Shown: positions 1-10,976, counted from the first letter of the stretch. The stretch: DNA of 64,000 nt from an uncultured Pseudomonadota bacterium (GCA_913058255.1 CAJXQU010000004.1:1-64000), one strand, 5' to 3'. A program made the numbers and translations. The notes: generated by a model from the sequence alone, not told the origin.

Positions 1-2
1 CG

Positions 3-638
3 TTTGGTCAGGCGTCTATCATCACCGAAACCGTGACCAACAACATACGCTTTCCGGGGCAGTATTTTGATGCTGAGACGGGATTGCATTATAATTATTT
101 TAGGACGTATGATCCGGCTACTGGACGGTATATTACTTCTGACCCGATTGGGCTGGGTGGGGGGATTAATACGTTTGGGTATGTTGGGGGGAATCCTGTT
201 GTACGTATAGATCCATATGGGTTAGTAGAATGGACAGGATCAATGAATGTTGTTTCGCTCGTAACTGGTGGAGGTGCTACGCGATTAAGTTTCGAGCTAG
301 AAACAAAGTGTGTTAATGGAAAGAAAGGGAGAGCGAGTGTTATAGCTGGCGGTTTTGCTGTTGGTTTTGGTGTTAGTTCTGCTGGAAGTGGTAGTGATAT
401 AACGTTTGAGGATAATTTAAGTGAGGTTGATCCGTTTGTATTTGAAGGAGGATCCAAATTCGTTTCTGCGGGATATGCTTTTATTGGTATTGGCTATGGT
501 TTTTCTGCTATTCAATTAGGCGGAGCTACATCAATAAGTGCTGGCCACTTAATGGGGTGGGATGCATCGATATCTGGCGGAGCAGGAATATCTACAGTAG
601 TTTCATCTTCAGTTGAGGAATGTGCGGATTGTGATTAA
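3..638 (+). CDS. Rhs family protein, C-terminal end (5' truncated by window): RHS core end (..YDPATGRYITSDPIGLGGGINTFGYVGGNPVVRIDPYGL) plus ~136-aa variable C-terminal domain
   Basis: Frame is open to the window edge; canonical RHS-repeat core end motif DPIGL...NPVxxxDPxGL followed by a Gly/Ser-rich unrelated tail. Confidence 0.9.
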   Translation, partial: FGQASIITETVTNNIRFPGQYFDAETGLHYNYFRTYDPATGRYITSDPIGLGGGINTFGYVGGNPVVRIDPYGLVEWTGSMNVVSLVTGGGATRLSFELETKCVNGKKGRASVIAGGFAVGFGVSSAGSGSDITFEDNLSEVDPFVFEGGSKFVSAGYAFIGIGYGFSAIQLGGATSISAGHLMGWDASISGGAGISTVVSSSVEECADCD

Positions 639-1071
639 GTTACCAATGAATTTACTTATAAGAATATATTTTTTTACTGGCTTGGTGATTCTTACTTTGT
701 TTTCAATTTTAATTTCAATGTTAGATCTTAGCAAAGACTCTGAGTTATTTATTTGTACTATCTCTCTTGTCGGCTTGCAGATAGGGTTTATATTAATTTT
801 GTTGGCGATATCTAGTCTGTTTGGCCTGTTGAATAATATGGTTTCTGATCAATTGAAGCTAATAAAACTAATCATTCCTGGCATTGTTATTGGGATGCTG
901 TTAATAGTGATAACAAGTCTATTAATAGACTTTTTGTATGGTTCTAACCTTGTAGAACCTCTTATTTACAGAAATGCTTTTATGTGCGTAACATTGATTT
1001 GCCCTGTATTTTTATTGTGGCCAATTATTAAAGGGGGGCGGATTCCACATCAAAGTGCACCACTGACCTAA
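613..1071 (+). CDS. Small multi-TM membrane protein, candidate Rhs immunity protein (TTG start at 613, or GTG at 622/631)
   Basis: Overlaps the 3' end of the Rhs gene, same strand, strongly hydrophobic with about 4 TM stretches; function inferred from position. Confidence 0.6.
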   Translation: MRNVRIVIKLPMNLLIRIYFFTGLVILTLFSILISMLDLSKDSELFICTISLVGLQIGFILILLAISSLFGLLNNMVSDQLKLIKLIIPGIVIGMLLIVITSLLIDFLYGSNLVEPLIYRNAFMCVTLICPVFLLWPIIKGGRIPHQSAPLT

Positions 1072-1082
1072 TTTAAGAACGG

Positions 1083-1190
1083 AAATCAAAGGGGTCAGAT
1101 ACTGAGCAATCCCCACGAAATAACTAATATAATCAGTAGTTAAGGTATAAATCAAAATCAATGGGGTCAGACTCGATTGATTTAAGCCTG
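1083..1190. repeat. Two GGGGTCAGA-containing REP-like hairpin repeats (AAATCAAT-GGGGTCAGACTCG-ATTGATTT at 1155-1183; TCAAAGGGGTCAGAT...CCCC at 1086-1114)
   Basis: Read directly: 8-bp perfect inverted repeat 1155-1162/1176-1183; shared TCAAWGGGGTCAGA core. Confidence 0.55.
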
Positions 1191-1349
1191 CCGATAGAGT
1201 AAGCTAACCTCGGATTCATCATTGATTCAAAGACTGAAACAAACGTCATGCACTCCCCCGAGCAAAGTAATCATTATTAATGAATTATTAATCAACAACA
1301 TACTGTAAAAGCAATAAACAAACAACCGTCCTAAAACCCTCTCCAAACC

Positions 1350-2345
1350 TCACTCACCCCCACGCTCAATCAGCGCCTGAACAGCCCCATAACTCTCCTG
1401 ACAAAGCTCAACAAACGGTTCAAGCTCAGTTTCATGCGGCCACAATCCTGTCTCGTCTGTTAGCTGACCAACGGCATGTTGGTACGTAGATAAGGTAGTT
1501 ATGTATTCGCGTCGTCGATTTTGTTCGATCAACAAAGGTGGCTGGCCGGATTTTAATAACAGCAGGTTGGCGAGTAGTCGGGCAAGGCGGCCATTGCCGT
1601 CCCAGAAAGGATGAATATGTACAAATGCCATGTGAACTTTTGCGTAGACTGCTGGTGCTGTTTTGAGCGTTACTTGATCGGTTGCAAAGTTATTGATATA
1701 AGAGAGCAGCGCTTGCATGAGCTGATCAATGTATTTCGGTTGTGCGTATTCTAGATAGGTTTGCTTGCCGTCAGGTGTGATGATATTTGTGCCATTGGGT
1801 TCAACTTTCCATGCGCCGTTGGGTTTGTAAATATCGAAGGTCAGTTCGGTTTGAACGGCTTTGTGTAGCCCAAATAGCCATGAGATATCAATGGTTGAAT
1901 TTACTGCAGAATAAAGCAGATCAATGGCGCGTGCATGGCCGATTATTTCTTGATGTTCGCGAAGGGGCTTACCTGAAATGGTTAAGCCTTCTTGTAGAAT
2001 AAAATGCGTGTCGCCGAGTGTGAGTGTGTTGCCTTCTAGTGCGGTGGAGGTGTGCGTCCAAAGGTCACGAATTTGTGCCAGCACTACTTCGCGGCGATGA
2101 GGAGGAATAGGTTCTAGAAAAGCAAAATGTGTAGGAGCAGTTTCTGCGTTCCAACGATAGCGAGTACCACGTTTTTTGCCTGTGCGCTGTAGGGTGCCGT
2201 CTTCAACCCAGCTCACCAGCCAGCTACGCAAGGTTCGCTCTGCAAGATCAAATTCAAGCTCCTGCAAAATCTCCGGCAAACTTAACGCGCTGTTTTTTTG
2301 CCGTATAAATACCAATACGGCTACTTTTTCATCTTTTTTGCACAT
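1350..2345 (-). CDS. Fic family protein with N-terminal winged-helix-like region (ORF extends to 2417; ATG at 2345 likely)
   Basis: Fic motif HPFWDGNGRLAR; class II-type inhibitory motif TSTALEGN upstream of the core. Confidence 0.9.
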   Translation of the reverse strand: MCKKDEKVAVLVFIRQKNSALSLPEILQELEFDLAERTLRSWLVSWVEDGTLQRTGKKRGTRYRWNAETAPTHFAFLEPIPPHRREVVLAQIRDLWTHTSTALEGNTLTLGDTHFILQEGLTISGKPLREHQEIIGHARAIDLLYSAVNSTIDISWLFGLHKAVQTELTFDIYKPNGAWKVEPNGTNIITPDGKQTYLEYAQPKYIDQLMQALLSYINNFATDQVTLKTAPAVYAKVHMAFVHIHPFWDGNGRLARLLANLLLLKSGQPPLLIEQNRRREYITTLSTYQHAVGQLTDETGLWPHETELEPFVELCQESYGAVQALIERGGE

Positions 2346-2373
2346 ATACGGCAATTCTAGCCTAAATACGGCA
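2299..2373. promoter_or_regulatory. Array of four TGCCGTAT/ATACGGC(A) sites around the fic start codon (2299-2306 inverted, 2315-2321, 2346-2353, 2366-2373)
   Basis: Seen directly; start-to-start spacing of the three same-orientation copies is 31 and 20 bp. Confidence 0.6.
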
Positions 2374-2462
2374 GAAATGAAGCTGCCTGATTCGTTTTTT
2401 GGATGAGCTGCAAACAAGGTTACGTTTCAAGGTCATAAGCCCAACAGAAGCAATAACAAACC

Positions 2463-5036
2463 CTATCCCAAAATTCCCTTCAAAACATAAAGCCTTTCCA
2501 GTGCTTCTTTAGGACTCAATTCATCTGGATCAATCGCTTCTAATGCTTCAACCAACTCATCATGCGAAGCAGGGGCTTCGACCACAACTCTTTCATCCCC
2601 CGACAAAACAGAAACTTTCTGACTTTCCAATTCTTTCAAACGGATTTTTGCATTTGAAATAACTTGTTTAGGAACCCCCGCAAGCTGAGCGACTTGTAGC
2701 CCATAACTTCGATCGGCCGGACCTTCTTTTACGGTGTGCATGAAGACGAGTTTGTCTTTGTGTTCGATGGCGTCGAGGCGAACGTTGATTGCAGTGGGTT
2801 GGGTTTCTGGAATGGCGGTCATTTCAAAATAGTGGGTGGCGAATAGCGTCCATGCGCCGATTTTTTCTAGTAGGTGAACGGCGCTGGCCCATGCTAATGA
2901 TAGGCCGTCAAAGGTGCTGGTGCCGCGTCCGATTTCGTCCATTAAGACTAATGAATTTTCGGTGGCATTATTTAATATATTGGCGGTTTCGATCATTTCG
3001 ACCATGAAGGTTGATCGACCTGCGGCCAGATCATCGCTTGCGCCGATGCGGGTAAATATGCGATCAATATTGCCTATGCTCGCCGTTTTTGCCGGAACAA
3101 AACTCCCGCAATGTGCGAGCAAAACGATTAAGGCAACTTGTCGCATATAGGTGGATTTACCGCCCATGTTTGGCCCGGTGATGATCAACATTTTTCGTTC
3201 TTGATCCATGACGAGATCATTGGGAATAAAACTTTCTTCGAGGATACTTTCGACAACGGGATGTCGACCTGCTTCGATATAGATGGCGGCATCATCACGT
3301 AATTCAGGTTGAGCATAATCTAAATTTACGGCCCGCTCTGCAAAGCTGTTCAAAACATCCAGTTCAGCGATTGCGGCGCTAGAAGTTTGTAGCTCGGCGG
3401 TGTGTTCGGCAAGTTGATCAAGCAGTGCGGCATAGAGTTTTTTTTCTAGTGCGAGGGCTTTGTCGCTGGCGCTGAGTACCTTGTCTTCGTATTCTTTTAG
3501 TTCGGGCGTAATAAAGCGTTCGGTGCCTTTAAGTGTTTGGCGACGATGGTAGTGGGTTGGGACGTTGCTGCTTTGTAGGCGACTGATTTCGATGTAGTAA
3601 CCATGCACGCGGTTGTAGCCAACTTTTAAGGTGTGATAGCCGGTACTTTCGCGTTCGCGTGTTTCAATTTGTTTTAAATAATCGGTGGCACTTTTGCTGA
3701 TGGCGCGTAGCTCATCCAATTCGGCATGATAGCCTTCCGCTATGACGCCACCATCTCTGATCAGGACAGGCGGTTCGTCTTTTATCCCGACGGTGAGTAG
3801 GTGAAGGAGTTCAGGAAATTCATTCATCAGTTTATGGAGTTGTTGCAGGCGTGGACTATCGAATTGTTGCAGCTTTTTTTTAATTTCGGGCAATGCGCTT
3901 AACGATGATCTGAGTTGAGCAAGATCTCTTGGCCGAGCGGATTTTAGAGCGATGCGTGAGATGATTCTTTCCATGTCACCAATTGATCGCAGTGATTCGC
4001 GTTGATCATCATAGCGTTGATTTTCGATCAAGCTAGCAACAGCATGATGACGAGATTTTATCATTGCTTGATTACGTAAAGGTGCTTGCAACCAGCGACT
4101 TAACATACGACTGCCCATGCCGGTAATTGCGCTGTCCATAAGATAGGCAAGGCTATGTTTTCGTTCTCCAGAAATGCTGTGTAAAATTTCTAAGTTACGG
4201 CGGCTGGCAGCATCAATCGTGATCGTATCGCTGCGATGTTCCAGTTGTAAATGGGTTAAATGTGGCACGCTTGAGCGCTGGGTTTCTCGCGTGTATTGCA
4301 GTAAGCAACCTGCCGCAGAAATGGTTGATGGCAGATCGGCACAACCAAAACCTTTTAGATCAGAAACAGCAAAGTGATCTTTCAACTGTCGTGTCGTAGA
4401 GTCTAGATCAAAATACCATGGTGGAACGGTCGTGACCGATCGATAGTTTCTTAACTCAGTCAGCAGGGGAGAGTCTTCACTGATCAACACTTCAGCGGGT
4501 TGAAGTCGTTCTAGTTCTGCGACCAGTTCGTCAACTTTATATTCTTTATTTTGCTGATCATGTTCACAATCAATTTGCATAACATGAAAGCGGCCGCCAC
4601 TCAGATCCAACCAAGCGAGACCAATATTCTTCTCATGTAGATGAATGGAAAAAAGGAGTGTATCGCGGCGCTCTTTGAGAAGTGCTTCGTCAGTAATGGT
4701 GCCGGGGGTAACAATCCGCGTGACTTTGCGTTCGACCGGGCCTTTGGTTGTGGCTGGGTCACCCACCTGGTCACAAATGACCACAGATTCACCGAGCTCA
4801 ACTAACTTGGCTAGATAGTTTTCTGCAGCATGTATCGGCATGCCCGCCATTGGGATCGGTTCCCCGGCAGAGCTGCCTCGCTTGGTTAGTGCTAACCCAA
4901 GAAGCTCGGTGGCTCGGCGCGCATCATCAAAAAAAAACTCGTAAAAATCGCCCATCTGGAAAAACAGTAAGGTGTTTGGATATTCGGCCTTGAAGCCGAG
5001 ATATTGCTGTATGACGGGCGTGTGTTCTGAGGCCAT
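2463..5036 (-). CDS. mutS: DNA mismatch repair protein MutS
   Basis: 857 aa; [15 protein letters not shown] Walker [16 protein letters not shown]-terminal [25 protein letters not shown]. Confidence 0.98.
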   Translation of the reverse strand: MASEHTPVIQQYLGFKAEYPNTLLFFQMGDFYEFFFDDARRATELLGLALTKRGSSAGEPIPMAGMPIHAAENYLAKLVELGESVVICDQVGDPATTKGPVERKVTRIVTPGTITDEALLKERRDTLLFSIHLHEKNIGLAWLDLSGGRFHVMQIDCEHDQQNKEYKVDELVAELERLQPAEVLISEDSPLLTELRNYRSVTTVPPWYFDLDSTTRQLKDHFAVSDLKGFGCADLPSTISAAGCLLQYTRETQRSSVPHLTHLQLEHRSDTITIDAASRRNLEILHSISGERKHSLAYLMDSAITGMGSRMLSRWLQAPLRNQAMIKSRHHAVASLIENQRYDDQRESLRSIGDMERIISRIALKSARPRDLAQLRSSLSALPEIKKKLQQFDSPRLQQLHKLMNEFPELLHLLTVGIKDEPPVLIRDGGVIAEGYHAELDELRAISKSATDYLKQIETRERESTGYHTLKVGYNRVHGYYIEISRLQSSNVPTHYHRRQTLKGTERFITPELKEYEDKVLSASDKALALEKKLYAALLDQLAEHTAELQTSSAAIAELDVLNSFAERAVNLDYAQPELRDDAAIYIEAGRHPVVESILEESFIPNDLVMDQERKMLIITGPNMGGKSTYMRQVALIVLLAHCGSFVPAKTASIGNIDRIFTRIGASDDLAAGRSTFMVEMIETANILNNATENSLVLMDEIGRGTSTFDGLSLAWASAVHLLEKIGAWTLFATHYFEMTAIPETQPTAINVRLDAIEHKDKLVFMHTVKEGPADRSYGLQVAQLAGVPKQVISNAKIRLKELESQKVSVLSGDERVVVEAPASHDELVEALEAIDPDELSPKEALERLYVLKGILG

Positions 5037-5109
5037 AGATTATTTTATCTTTTTCTTACAGGTGTAAATTGTTTATTGTTTAAAACCCTAATTAAGGGTT
5101 AAAGCGAGA

Positions 5110-5514
5110 TCAGGTGAACTTCAATAATCCATCAAGTACTAATGAAACAGGGCTGATCATGCCGATGATCTCTCGATCTTCTATCACTGGTGCCCGGACT
5201 AAATCGTATTGAGAAAATAGTCTTGAGCAATAACGAATGTCCATATCAGGGTGAACAGAGATAACCGGTTTATGCATAATTTCATAAACATTGACTCGGG
5301 TAGGTGAGCGATCTTCTGCAAGCACATGGCGAGCTATGTCTCCGGCTAAAACTAAGCCATATTCATCATCTTTGTGGCGTTTGTTGACGACTAATACAGA
5401 TGTTTTATTTTCTTTCATCATCTTTACAGCTTCGGCAATGGTAGCAATGCCTTCAATGGTGATGTAGGCGGATTTCATGACATCGCGAACGCGGACAACT
5501 GGATTTTCGTTCAT
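5110..5514 (-). CDS. CBS-domain protein (tandem CBS)
   Basis: 134 aa; VRDVMKSAYITIEGIATIAEAVKMMKENKTSVLVV and second CBS-like repeat. Confidence 0.85.
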   Translation of the reverse strand: MNENPVVRVRDVMKSAYITIEGIATIAEAVKMMKENKTSVLVVNKRHKDDEYGLVLAGDIARHVLAEDRSPTRVNVYEIMHKPVISVHPDMDIRYCSRLFSQYDLVRAPVIEDREIIGMISPVSLVLDGLLKFT

Positions 5515-5861
5515 AACTCTTCCTCTATTATTTTTGTCAGATCTGAGACTTGGTGCTGCACACCGATAGCGTCTTCAACATCAATTTGAAAGGCGATACC
5601 TGTTCCTGGCTTTTCATCAAACTCGGCAACTTCAGAAATTTTTTCTAAAATGTGACGTGATAAATGTTCTTCGACCAATAAGAGCACAACATCACGTTGT
5701 GTATCGAGTGATAAGCCAAAAAATGTTTTCGACTGTTTAATACCTTCTCCTCTGGCATTACTGATCACTGTTGCGCCAGTGGCTCCCGTCTCGCGAGATG
5801 TTTTGAGTACTAGGTCTGTTTTGTCATCTTCGACAAGTACTATGATTAATTTAAAGCGCAT
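5511..5861 (-). CDS. P-II/PII-like family signalling protein (ORF extends to 5912)
   Basis: MRFKLIIVLVEDDKTDLVLKTSRETGATGATVISNARGEG resembles PII T-loop region; ATGA-type overlap with CBS gene. Confidence 0.75.
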   Translation of the reverse strand: MRFKLIIVLVEDDKTDLVLKTSRETGATGATVISNARGEGIKQSKTFFGLSLDTQRDVVLLLVEEHLSRHILEKISEVAEFDEKPGTGIAFQIDVEDAIGVQHQVSDLTKIIEEEL

Positions 5862-5877
5862 TATAGAGATACCTCTT

Positions 5878-6651
5878 TTATGAGTTTTTACGGTGGGCTT
5901 TATATTCAGCAAACCATGCGTAAGCTAAAACAGCGATAATAGGAAATAGGCTGGCAAAAGCAATAAGGCCAAAGCCATCTAATAAAGGATTGCGACCGGG
6001 TACTGTTGAGGCAAGTCCTAAACCCAGAGCGGTCACGAGCGGTACGGTGACGGTCGAGGTCGTTACGCCACCAGAATCATAAGCCAAACCAATGATCATT
6101 TTTGATGAAAATAGGGTTTGGATGATGACAATGATGTAACCGGCAACAATGTACATATACAGCTCAGTTCCTGTCACTATCCGATAGGCACCGAGCGAGA
6201 TACCGAAGGCGACGCCAAAGGAAACGGCTAGACGTAATGGCCATGATCGGATGGCTCCACCAGAAATTTCTTGCGCCTTGATCGCAACGGCAAGCAAGGA
6301 AGGCTCAGCGAGTGTGGTCGAAAAGCCAATGCAGAAGGCAAAGGCATAAACCCAGCCATAATCCTTCCAGTTAATAACATCACCCGCTTGTATGAATTCT
6401 GGATTCGTGAGCTGCGTGGCCATTAACTTTCCTAAGGGAAAAAGCGCCAGCTCCAGACCTTCTAAAAAGAGCGCGATGCCGATCAAAACATAGAAAAATC
6501 CTATCGCGATTTTTTTTGGGTTTTTTAAAGGCTTACGAATGACCAGAAGTTGAAAACCAATAATTGTCGCGGCAATGGGTACGATGTCTTTTGCTGTCGA
6601 CATGATCGCATGGCTAAACTGAGTCCAAACATTGAATAAGATATCGATCAT
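5878..6651 (-). CDS. DUF1538 family integral membrane protein (putative transporter), copy 1
   Basis: [48 protein letters not shown] signature; multi-TM. Confidence 0.85.
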   Translation of the reverse strand: MIDILFNVWTQFSHAIMSTAKDIVPIAATIIGFQLLVIRKPLKNPKKIAIGFFYVLIGIALFLEGLELALFPLGKLMATQLTNPEFIQAGDVINWKDYGWVYAFAFCIGFSTTLAEPSLLAVAIKAQEISGGAIRSWPLRLAVSFGVAFGISLGAYRIVTGTELYMYIVAGYIIVIIQTLFSSKMIIGLAYDSGGVTTSTVTVPLVTALGLGLASTVPGRNPLLDGFGLIAFASLFPIIAVLAYAWFAEYKAHRKNS

Positions 6652-7382
6652 ATGAGCATCCCGTAGATCATGACGAAGATCATCGGGGTCAACGAGGCAA
6701 AGGCGATCAAACCAAAGCCGTCAACCATAGGGTTTCGTCCTTTGATCGAGGAGGCTAAGCCGACACCTAATGCTGTCACAAGTGGCACAGTGATTGTCGA
6801 AGTCGTTACACCGCCTGAATCATAGGCAATACCGACAATTTCTGCCGGCGCAAAAAAAGTCATGATCACAATACTGATATAACCGGGGATGATTAAGTAT
6901 TGCAAAGGCCAGCCACGAATGATGCGCAGTACGCCGATCAAAATAGCGAAGCCAACCGAAAAAGCAACGGTGAGACGTAAACCCAAGGCATAGCTTTTTC
7001 TTGATTCATCGGAGCTCTCTATCATGCCACCTTCAGCTGCGACATTGGCTGCTTCTTCACCAACGGCGATTAAGGCTGGTTCGGCAACGGTGGTGGCAAA
7101 ACCAAGTGAGAATGCAAAAATCAGTAGCCACATGACGCTGCCTTTTTTTGCAAAGGCGTAAGCCATGGACTCACCGATGGGGAATAGACCTTGTTCTAGG
7201 CCCTGCACAAAAAAAGTCAGGCCGATCACCACAAGCAGGGTGCCGAATAACAAGCTAGTCAGATCAGGGATCGGTTGACGAATGACGAGCAGTTGGAAGA
7301 CAGAAACGACCACAAGGATGGGTAGCAGGTCAAAAAAGCTGCTGATCAATTGTTTTAGAAACGGGTTTCTGGTTAGGCTCAT
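6648..7382 (-). CDS. DUF1538 family integral membrane protein (putative transporter), copy 2 (ORF extends to 7538; MSLTRNP start likely)
   Basis: [48 protein letters not shown]; paralogous to 5878-6651. Confidence 0.82.
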   Translation of the reverse strand: MSLTRNPFLKQLISSFFDLLPILVVVSVFQLLVIRQPIPDLTSLLFGTLLVVIGLTFFVQGLEQGLFPIGESMAYAFAKKGSVMWLLIFAFSLGFATTVAEPALIAVGEEAANVAAEGGMIESSDESRKSYALGLRLTVAFSVGFAILIGVLRIIRGWPLQYLIIPGYISIVIMTFFAPAEIVGIAYDSGGVTTSTITVPLVTALGVGLASSIKGRNPMVDGFGLIAFASLTPMIFVMIYGMLI

Positions 7383-7570
7383 GTTTTTCTTATGGGCTGA
7401 TTTAAGCATCAATGTAACGAACTTGAAGAAGAATTTCCACGTCATTGAAAGCCAAAGTAAATAATAAGAGAGTGTTAGGGATAATTTTCTACAGTTTATT
7501 GGCTTGACACCCTTGAAATACTGCGGTTTGATCCCCATCTTATTTTTTTTAATGATCTGATGAGAAAGTT

Positions 7571-9475
7571 ATGGCCGAAGATGTGAAAAAGGAAACGCTT
7601 GGTTTCCAGACAGAAGTTAAACAATTACTGGATTTGATGATCCATTCGCTATACAGCAATCGCGAGATCTTCGTGCGAGAATTGATTTCGAATGCTTCTG
7701 ACGCTTGCGACAAGTTGCGCTTTGAAGCCTTGTCGGATGATGCCTTATTTGAAGGTGATGCTGAGCTGAATGTGCATGTTGATTTCGATGCTGAGAATAA
7801 AACGATCACCTTTACTGATAACGGTATTGGGATGACGCGTGAAGAAGTTATCAGTCACATCGGTACGATTGCTAAATCAGGGACCAAAGAATTTTTTAAT
7901 TCGATTTCTGGAGATGAAAAGAAAGATTCGCAATTGATCGGCCAATTTGGTGTCGGCTTTTATTCAAGCTTTATCGTCGCTGAGTCTGTCACTTTAACCA
8001 CGCGTAAAGCGGGTGCGAGCGAAGATGAAGGTATCCGTTGGGAATCTGAAGGTGTTGGTGAGTACACGCTAGAAACGGTTAAGCGTAAACAGCGCGGAAC
8101 AGAAATTGTTCTACACCTACGCGAAGATGCCTTAGAGTTCTTGAACGGTTACGAGCTACGTCAAGTCATTCGTCGATATTCTGATCACCTGAACCTGCCG
8201 ATTATAATGATCAAAGAAAGCACAGGTGAAGACGAAGAGGGAGAAGAAGCAAAAGAAATCGAGTACGAAACAGTCAATGCGGCGAAGGCTTTATGGACAC
8301 GCTCGAAGTCTGACATCACTGACGAAGAATATAACGAACTCTACAAACACATTGGTCATGATTATGATGACCCGATGTCCAAGGTTCACAGCCAGGTTGA
8401 AGGTAATCTGGAATATACGACTTTATTTTATATTCCAAACCGTGCACCGTTTGATATGTGGGATCGCAATCAAAAACACGGTATCAAACTTTACGTTCGT
8501 CGTGTGTTCATTATGGATGATGCGGAACAGTTGTTGCCGCCATATCTACGTTTTGTGCGTGGTATTGTCGATACTAATGATCTGCCACTGAACGTCTCAC
8601 GTGAGATCTTGCAGCACAACAAAGTGATCGAAACTATCAAGTCTGCTTCTGTTAAGAAAATACTCGGAATGGTCGGTAAGTTGGCGAAAGGCGATGCCTA
8701 CGATAAATTCTGGAAAGAGTTCGGTACCGTTCTAAAAGAAGGTTTGATCGACGACGATAAGAACAAAGACAAAATCGCAAAACTTCTACGTTTTGCAACC
8801 ACGCATGATGACAGCGAAGATCAAAAAGTTTCGTTGGATGAGTATGTTTCTCGCATGCAAGAAGATCAGAAGGGCATTTATTATGTGGTTGGTGAAAACC
8901 ATGCAACGGTTAAAAACAGCCCACATCTAGAAGTGTTCCGTAAGAAAGGCATTGAGGTGTTGTTGCTGACGGATCATGTTGATGAATGGATGGTTAATCA
9001 CCTGACTGAGTTTGATGGTAAGGAACTGCAGTCAGTCACTAAAGGTGAGTTGGATTTAGGCGATCAAGAAAACGAAGAAGAGCAGAAAAAAACCGAAGAG
9101 AAAACAGGTGAGTTCAAAGACGTTCTGGAACGTTTGGAAAAACTGCTGGACGCGAAGATTAAGGAAGTTCGAGTTACGAATCGACTGACAACTTCGCCAG
9201 CATGTTTGGTGGCTGGTGATCAAGATATGGAAGCGAATTTGCAGCGTATTCTTGAAGCGTCAGGCCAAACTATCCCAACCGCAAAACGTGTGTTAGAAGT
9301 GAACCCTGAACACCCGATTTTGCAGCGTTTGAAGGAAGAAAAAGATGATGCACGCTTCGAAGACTGGGGTAGAATTTTATTTGATCAAGCCTTATTAAGT
9401 GAAGGTGGAAAGCTGGAAGATCCGGCTGGTTTCGTTCATCGCTTAAATGAAATGTTCGTGGAGATTAGTAAGTAA
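7571..9475 (+). CDS. htpG: Molecular chaperone HtpG (Hsp90)
   Basis: 634 aa; ETLGFQTEVKQLLDLMIHSLYSNREIFVRELISNASDA, GQFGVGFYS. Confidence 0.98.
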   Translation: MAEDVKKETLGFQTEVKQLLDLMIHSLYSNREIFVRELISNASDACDKLRFEALSDDALFEGDAELNVHVDFDAENKTITFTDNGIGMTREEVISHIGTIAKSGTKEFFNSISGDEKKDSQLIGQFGVGFYSSFIVAESVTLTTRKAGASEDEGIRWESEGVGEYTLETVKRKQRGTEIVLHLREDALEFLNGYELRQVIRRYSDHLNLPIIMIKESTGEDEEGEEAKEIEYETVNAAKALWTRSKSDITDEEYNELYKHIGHDYDDPMSKVHSQVEGNLEYTTLFYIPNRAPFDMWDRNQKHGIKLYVRRVFIMDDAEQLLPPYLRFVRGIVDTNDLPLNVSREILQHNKVIETIKSASVKKILGMVGKLAKGDAYDKFWKEFGTVLKEGLIDDDKNKDKIAKLLRFATTHDDSEDQKVSLDEYVSRMQEDQKGIYYVVGENHATVKNSPHLEVFRKKGIEVLLLTDHVDEWMVNHLTEFDGKELQSVTKGELDLGDQENEEEQKKTEEKTGEFKDVLERLEKLLDAKIKEVRVTNRLTTSPACLVAGDQDMEANLQRILEASGQTIPTAKRVLEVNPEHPILQRLKEEKDDARFEDWGRILFDQALLSEGGKLEDPAGFVHRLNEMFVEISK

Positions 9476-9508
9476 GGTTACTTCACTTTTCATAAACGAT
9501 TGATAAGT

Positions 9509-9540
9509 AAAAGGCTGCGGGAAACCCAGCCTTTTCTTTT
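9509..9540 (+). terminator. Rho-independent terminator after htpG
   Basis: AAAGGCTG cgggaaacc CAGCCTTT followed by TCTTTT. Confidence 0.8.
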
Positions 9541-9789
9541 ATCTGAGCAATCATTTTTTCTTAATCAAGCAGTAATCATATATTAAATTCAGTGATTGGC
9601 TCGCTTATGGTTAACAGGGCATAAGCATAGTTTATTTCAAGATATCTATACGTATGGAATCTTTTATACTTGTCTGATACGCTCAAACCGTCGTTGCATA
9701 AATACCTATATGCGGCACAACAAGAACATAAAGACCCTCAATAAAACAGTGAGCGTGTAGCGCCACTAACGTAATAAGGAGTCCATAAC

Positions 9790-10974
9790 ATGGTTGAAAA
9801 AGTTGTAATCGTAGCAGCAGGCCGTACAGCAGTAGGTAGTTTTAGCGGTTCTCTGGCTTCAGTTCCCGCCCATACCTTGGGTGCAAAAGTTATTTCCGAT
9901 TTACTCAAGCAAACGGGCATCAAGCCTGATCAGATTGATGAAGTGATTCTCGGTCAGATTCTTACTGCAGGTACTGGACAGAATCCCGCGCGACAAGCTG
10001 CTGTTGAAGCAGGCCTGCCTTTCGAAGTCCCTAGTATGTCAATTAACAAGCTCTGTGGCAGTGGCCTAAAAGCTGTTCATTTAGCAACACAGGCTATCAA
10101 ATGTGGTGATGCTGATATCATCATCGCGGGTGGCCAAGAGAATATGAGTCAATCTCCTCATCTACTACCTAAGTCTAGAGACGGACAAAAAATGGGTGAT
10201 TGGAAACTCGTCGATTCTATGCTGAAAGATGGTTTGACCGATGCATTCAATGGCTATCACATGGGTGTGACAGCAGAAAATATTGCTAAACAGTACGATA
10301 TTTCTCGTGATGAGCAAGATGAGTTTGCGGCCGCAAGTCAAAATAAAACTGAAGCAGCGCAAGCGGCGGGAAAGTTTGATGATGAAATTATTCCTGTCGA
10401 GATCCCACAGCGAAGAGGCGATCCTATCGTCTTTGATAAAGATGAGTTTCCACGTGCGGGCGTAACGGCTGAAGCCTTGGGGAAAATGCGACCAGCATTT
10501 GATCGAGAAGGTACTGTCACAGCAGCAAATGCCTCTGGTATAAACGATGGCGCTGCCGCAGTGGTCGTTATGTCTGAAAGCAAAGCTAAAGAGCTTGGCT
10601 TAGAGCCTCTAGCAACTATCGTAGCTTATACCAGTGCAGGTGTTGATCCGGCGATTATGGGCACAGGCCCGATACCGGCTTCGACCAAGTGCTTGGAAAA
10701 AGCAGGCTGGTCTAAAGACGATTTAGATTTAGTTGAAGCAAATGAAGCTTTCGCTGCTCAAGCCATTTCTGTTAACCGTGGCATGGACTGGGATACGTCG
10801 AAGGTCAATGTTAATGGTGGTGCTATTTCTATAGGTCATCCAGTTGGAGCTTCTGGTTGTCGAGTTCTTGTGGGCTTGCTTCATGAGATGAAGCGAAGAG
10901 ATGCTAAAAAGGGTCTAGCTACTCTTTGTATTGGCGGTGGGCAAGGCGTTGCACTTGCTGTAGAGAGGGCATAA
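9790..10974 (+). CDS. phaA: Acetyl-CoA C-acetyltransferase (thiolase)
   Basis: 394 aa; [41 protein letters not shown]; adjacent to phaB-like and phaR. Confidence 0.92.
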   Translation: MVEKVVIVAAGRTAVGSFSGSLASVPAHTLGAKVISDLLKQTGIKPDQIDEVILGQILTAGTGQNPARQAAVEAGLPFEVPSMSINKLCGSGLKAVHLATQAIKCGDADIIIAGGQENMSQSPHLLPKSRDGQKMGDWKLVDSMLKDGLTDAFNGYHMGVTAENIAKQYDISRDEQDEFAAASQNKTEAAQAAGKFDDEIIPVEIPQRRGDPIVFDKDEFPRAGVTAEALGKMRPAFDREGTVTAANASGINDGAAAVVVMSESKAKELGLEPLATIVAYTSAGVDPAIMGTGPIPASTKCLEKAGWSKDDLDLVEANEAFAAQAISVNRGMDWDTSKVNVNGGAISIGHPVGASGCRVLVGLLHEMKRRDAKKGLATLCIGGGQGVALAVERA

Positions 10975-10976
10975 AC

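Noticed and set aside
95-457. 120-aa minus-strand ORF antisense to the Rhs gene
   Set aside because: Fully opposite a clear RHS coding frame; proline-rich shadow translation.
1350-2345. Fic as a two-gene toxin-antitoxin module
   Set aside because: The inhibitory TSTALEGN motif is within the same protein (class II arrangement), and no separate antitoxin ORF is adjacent.
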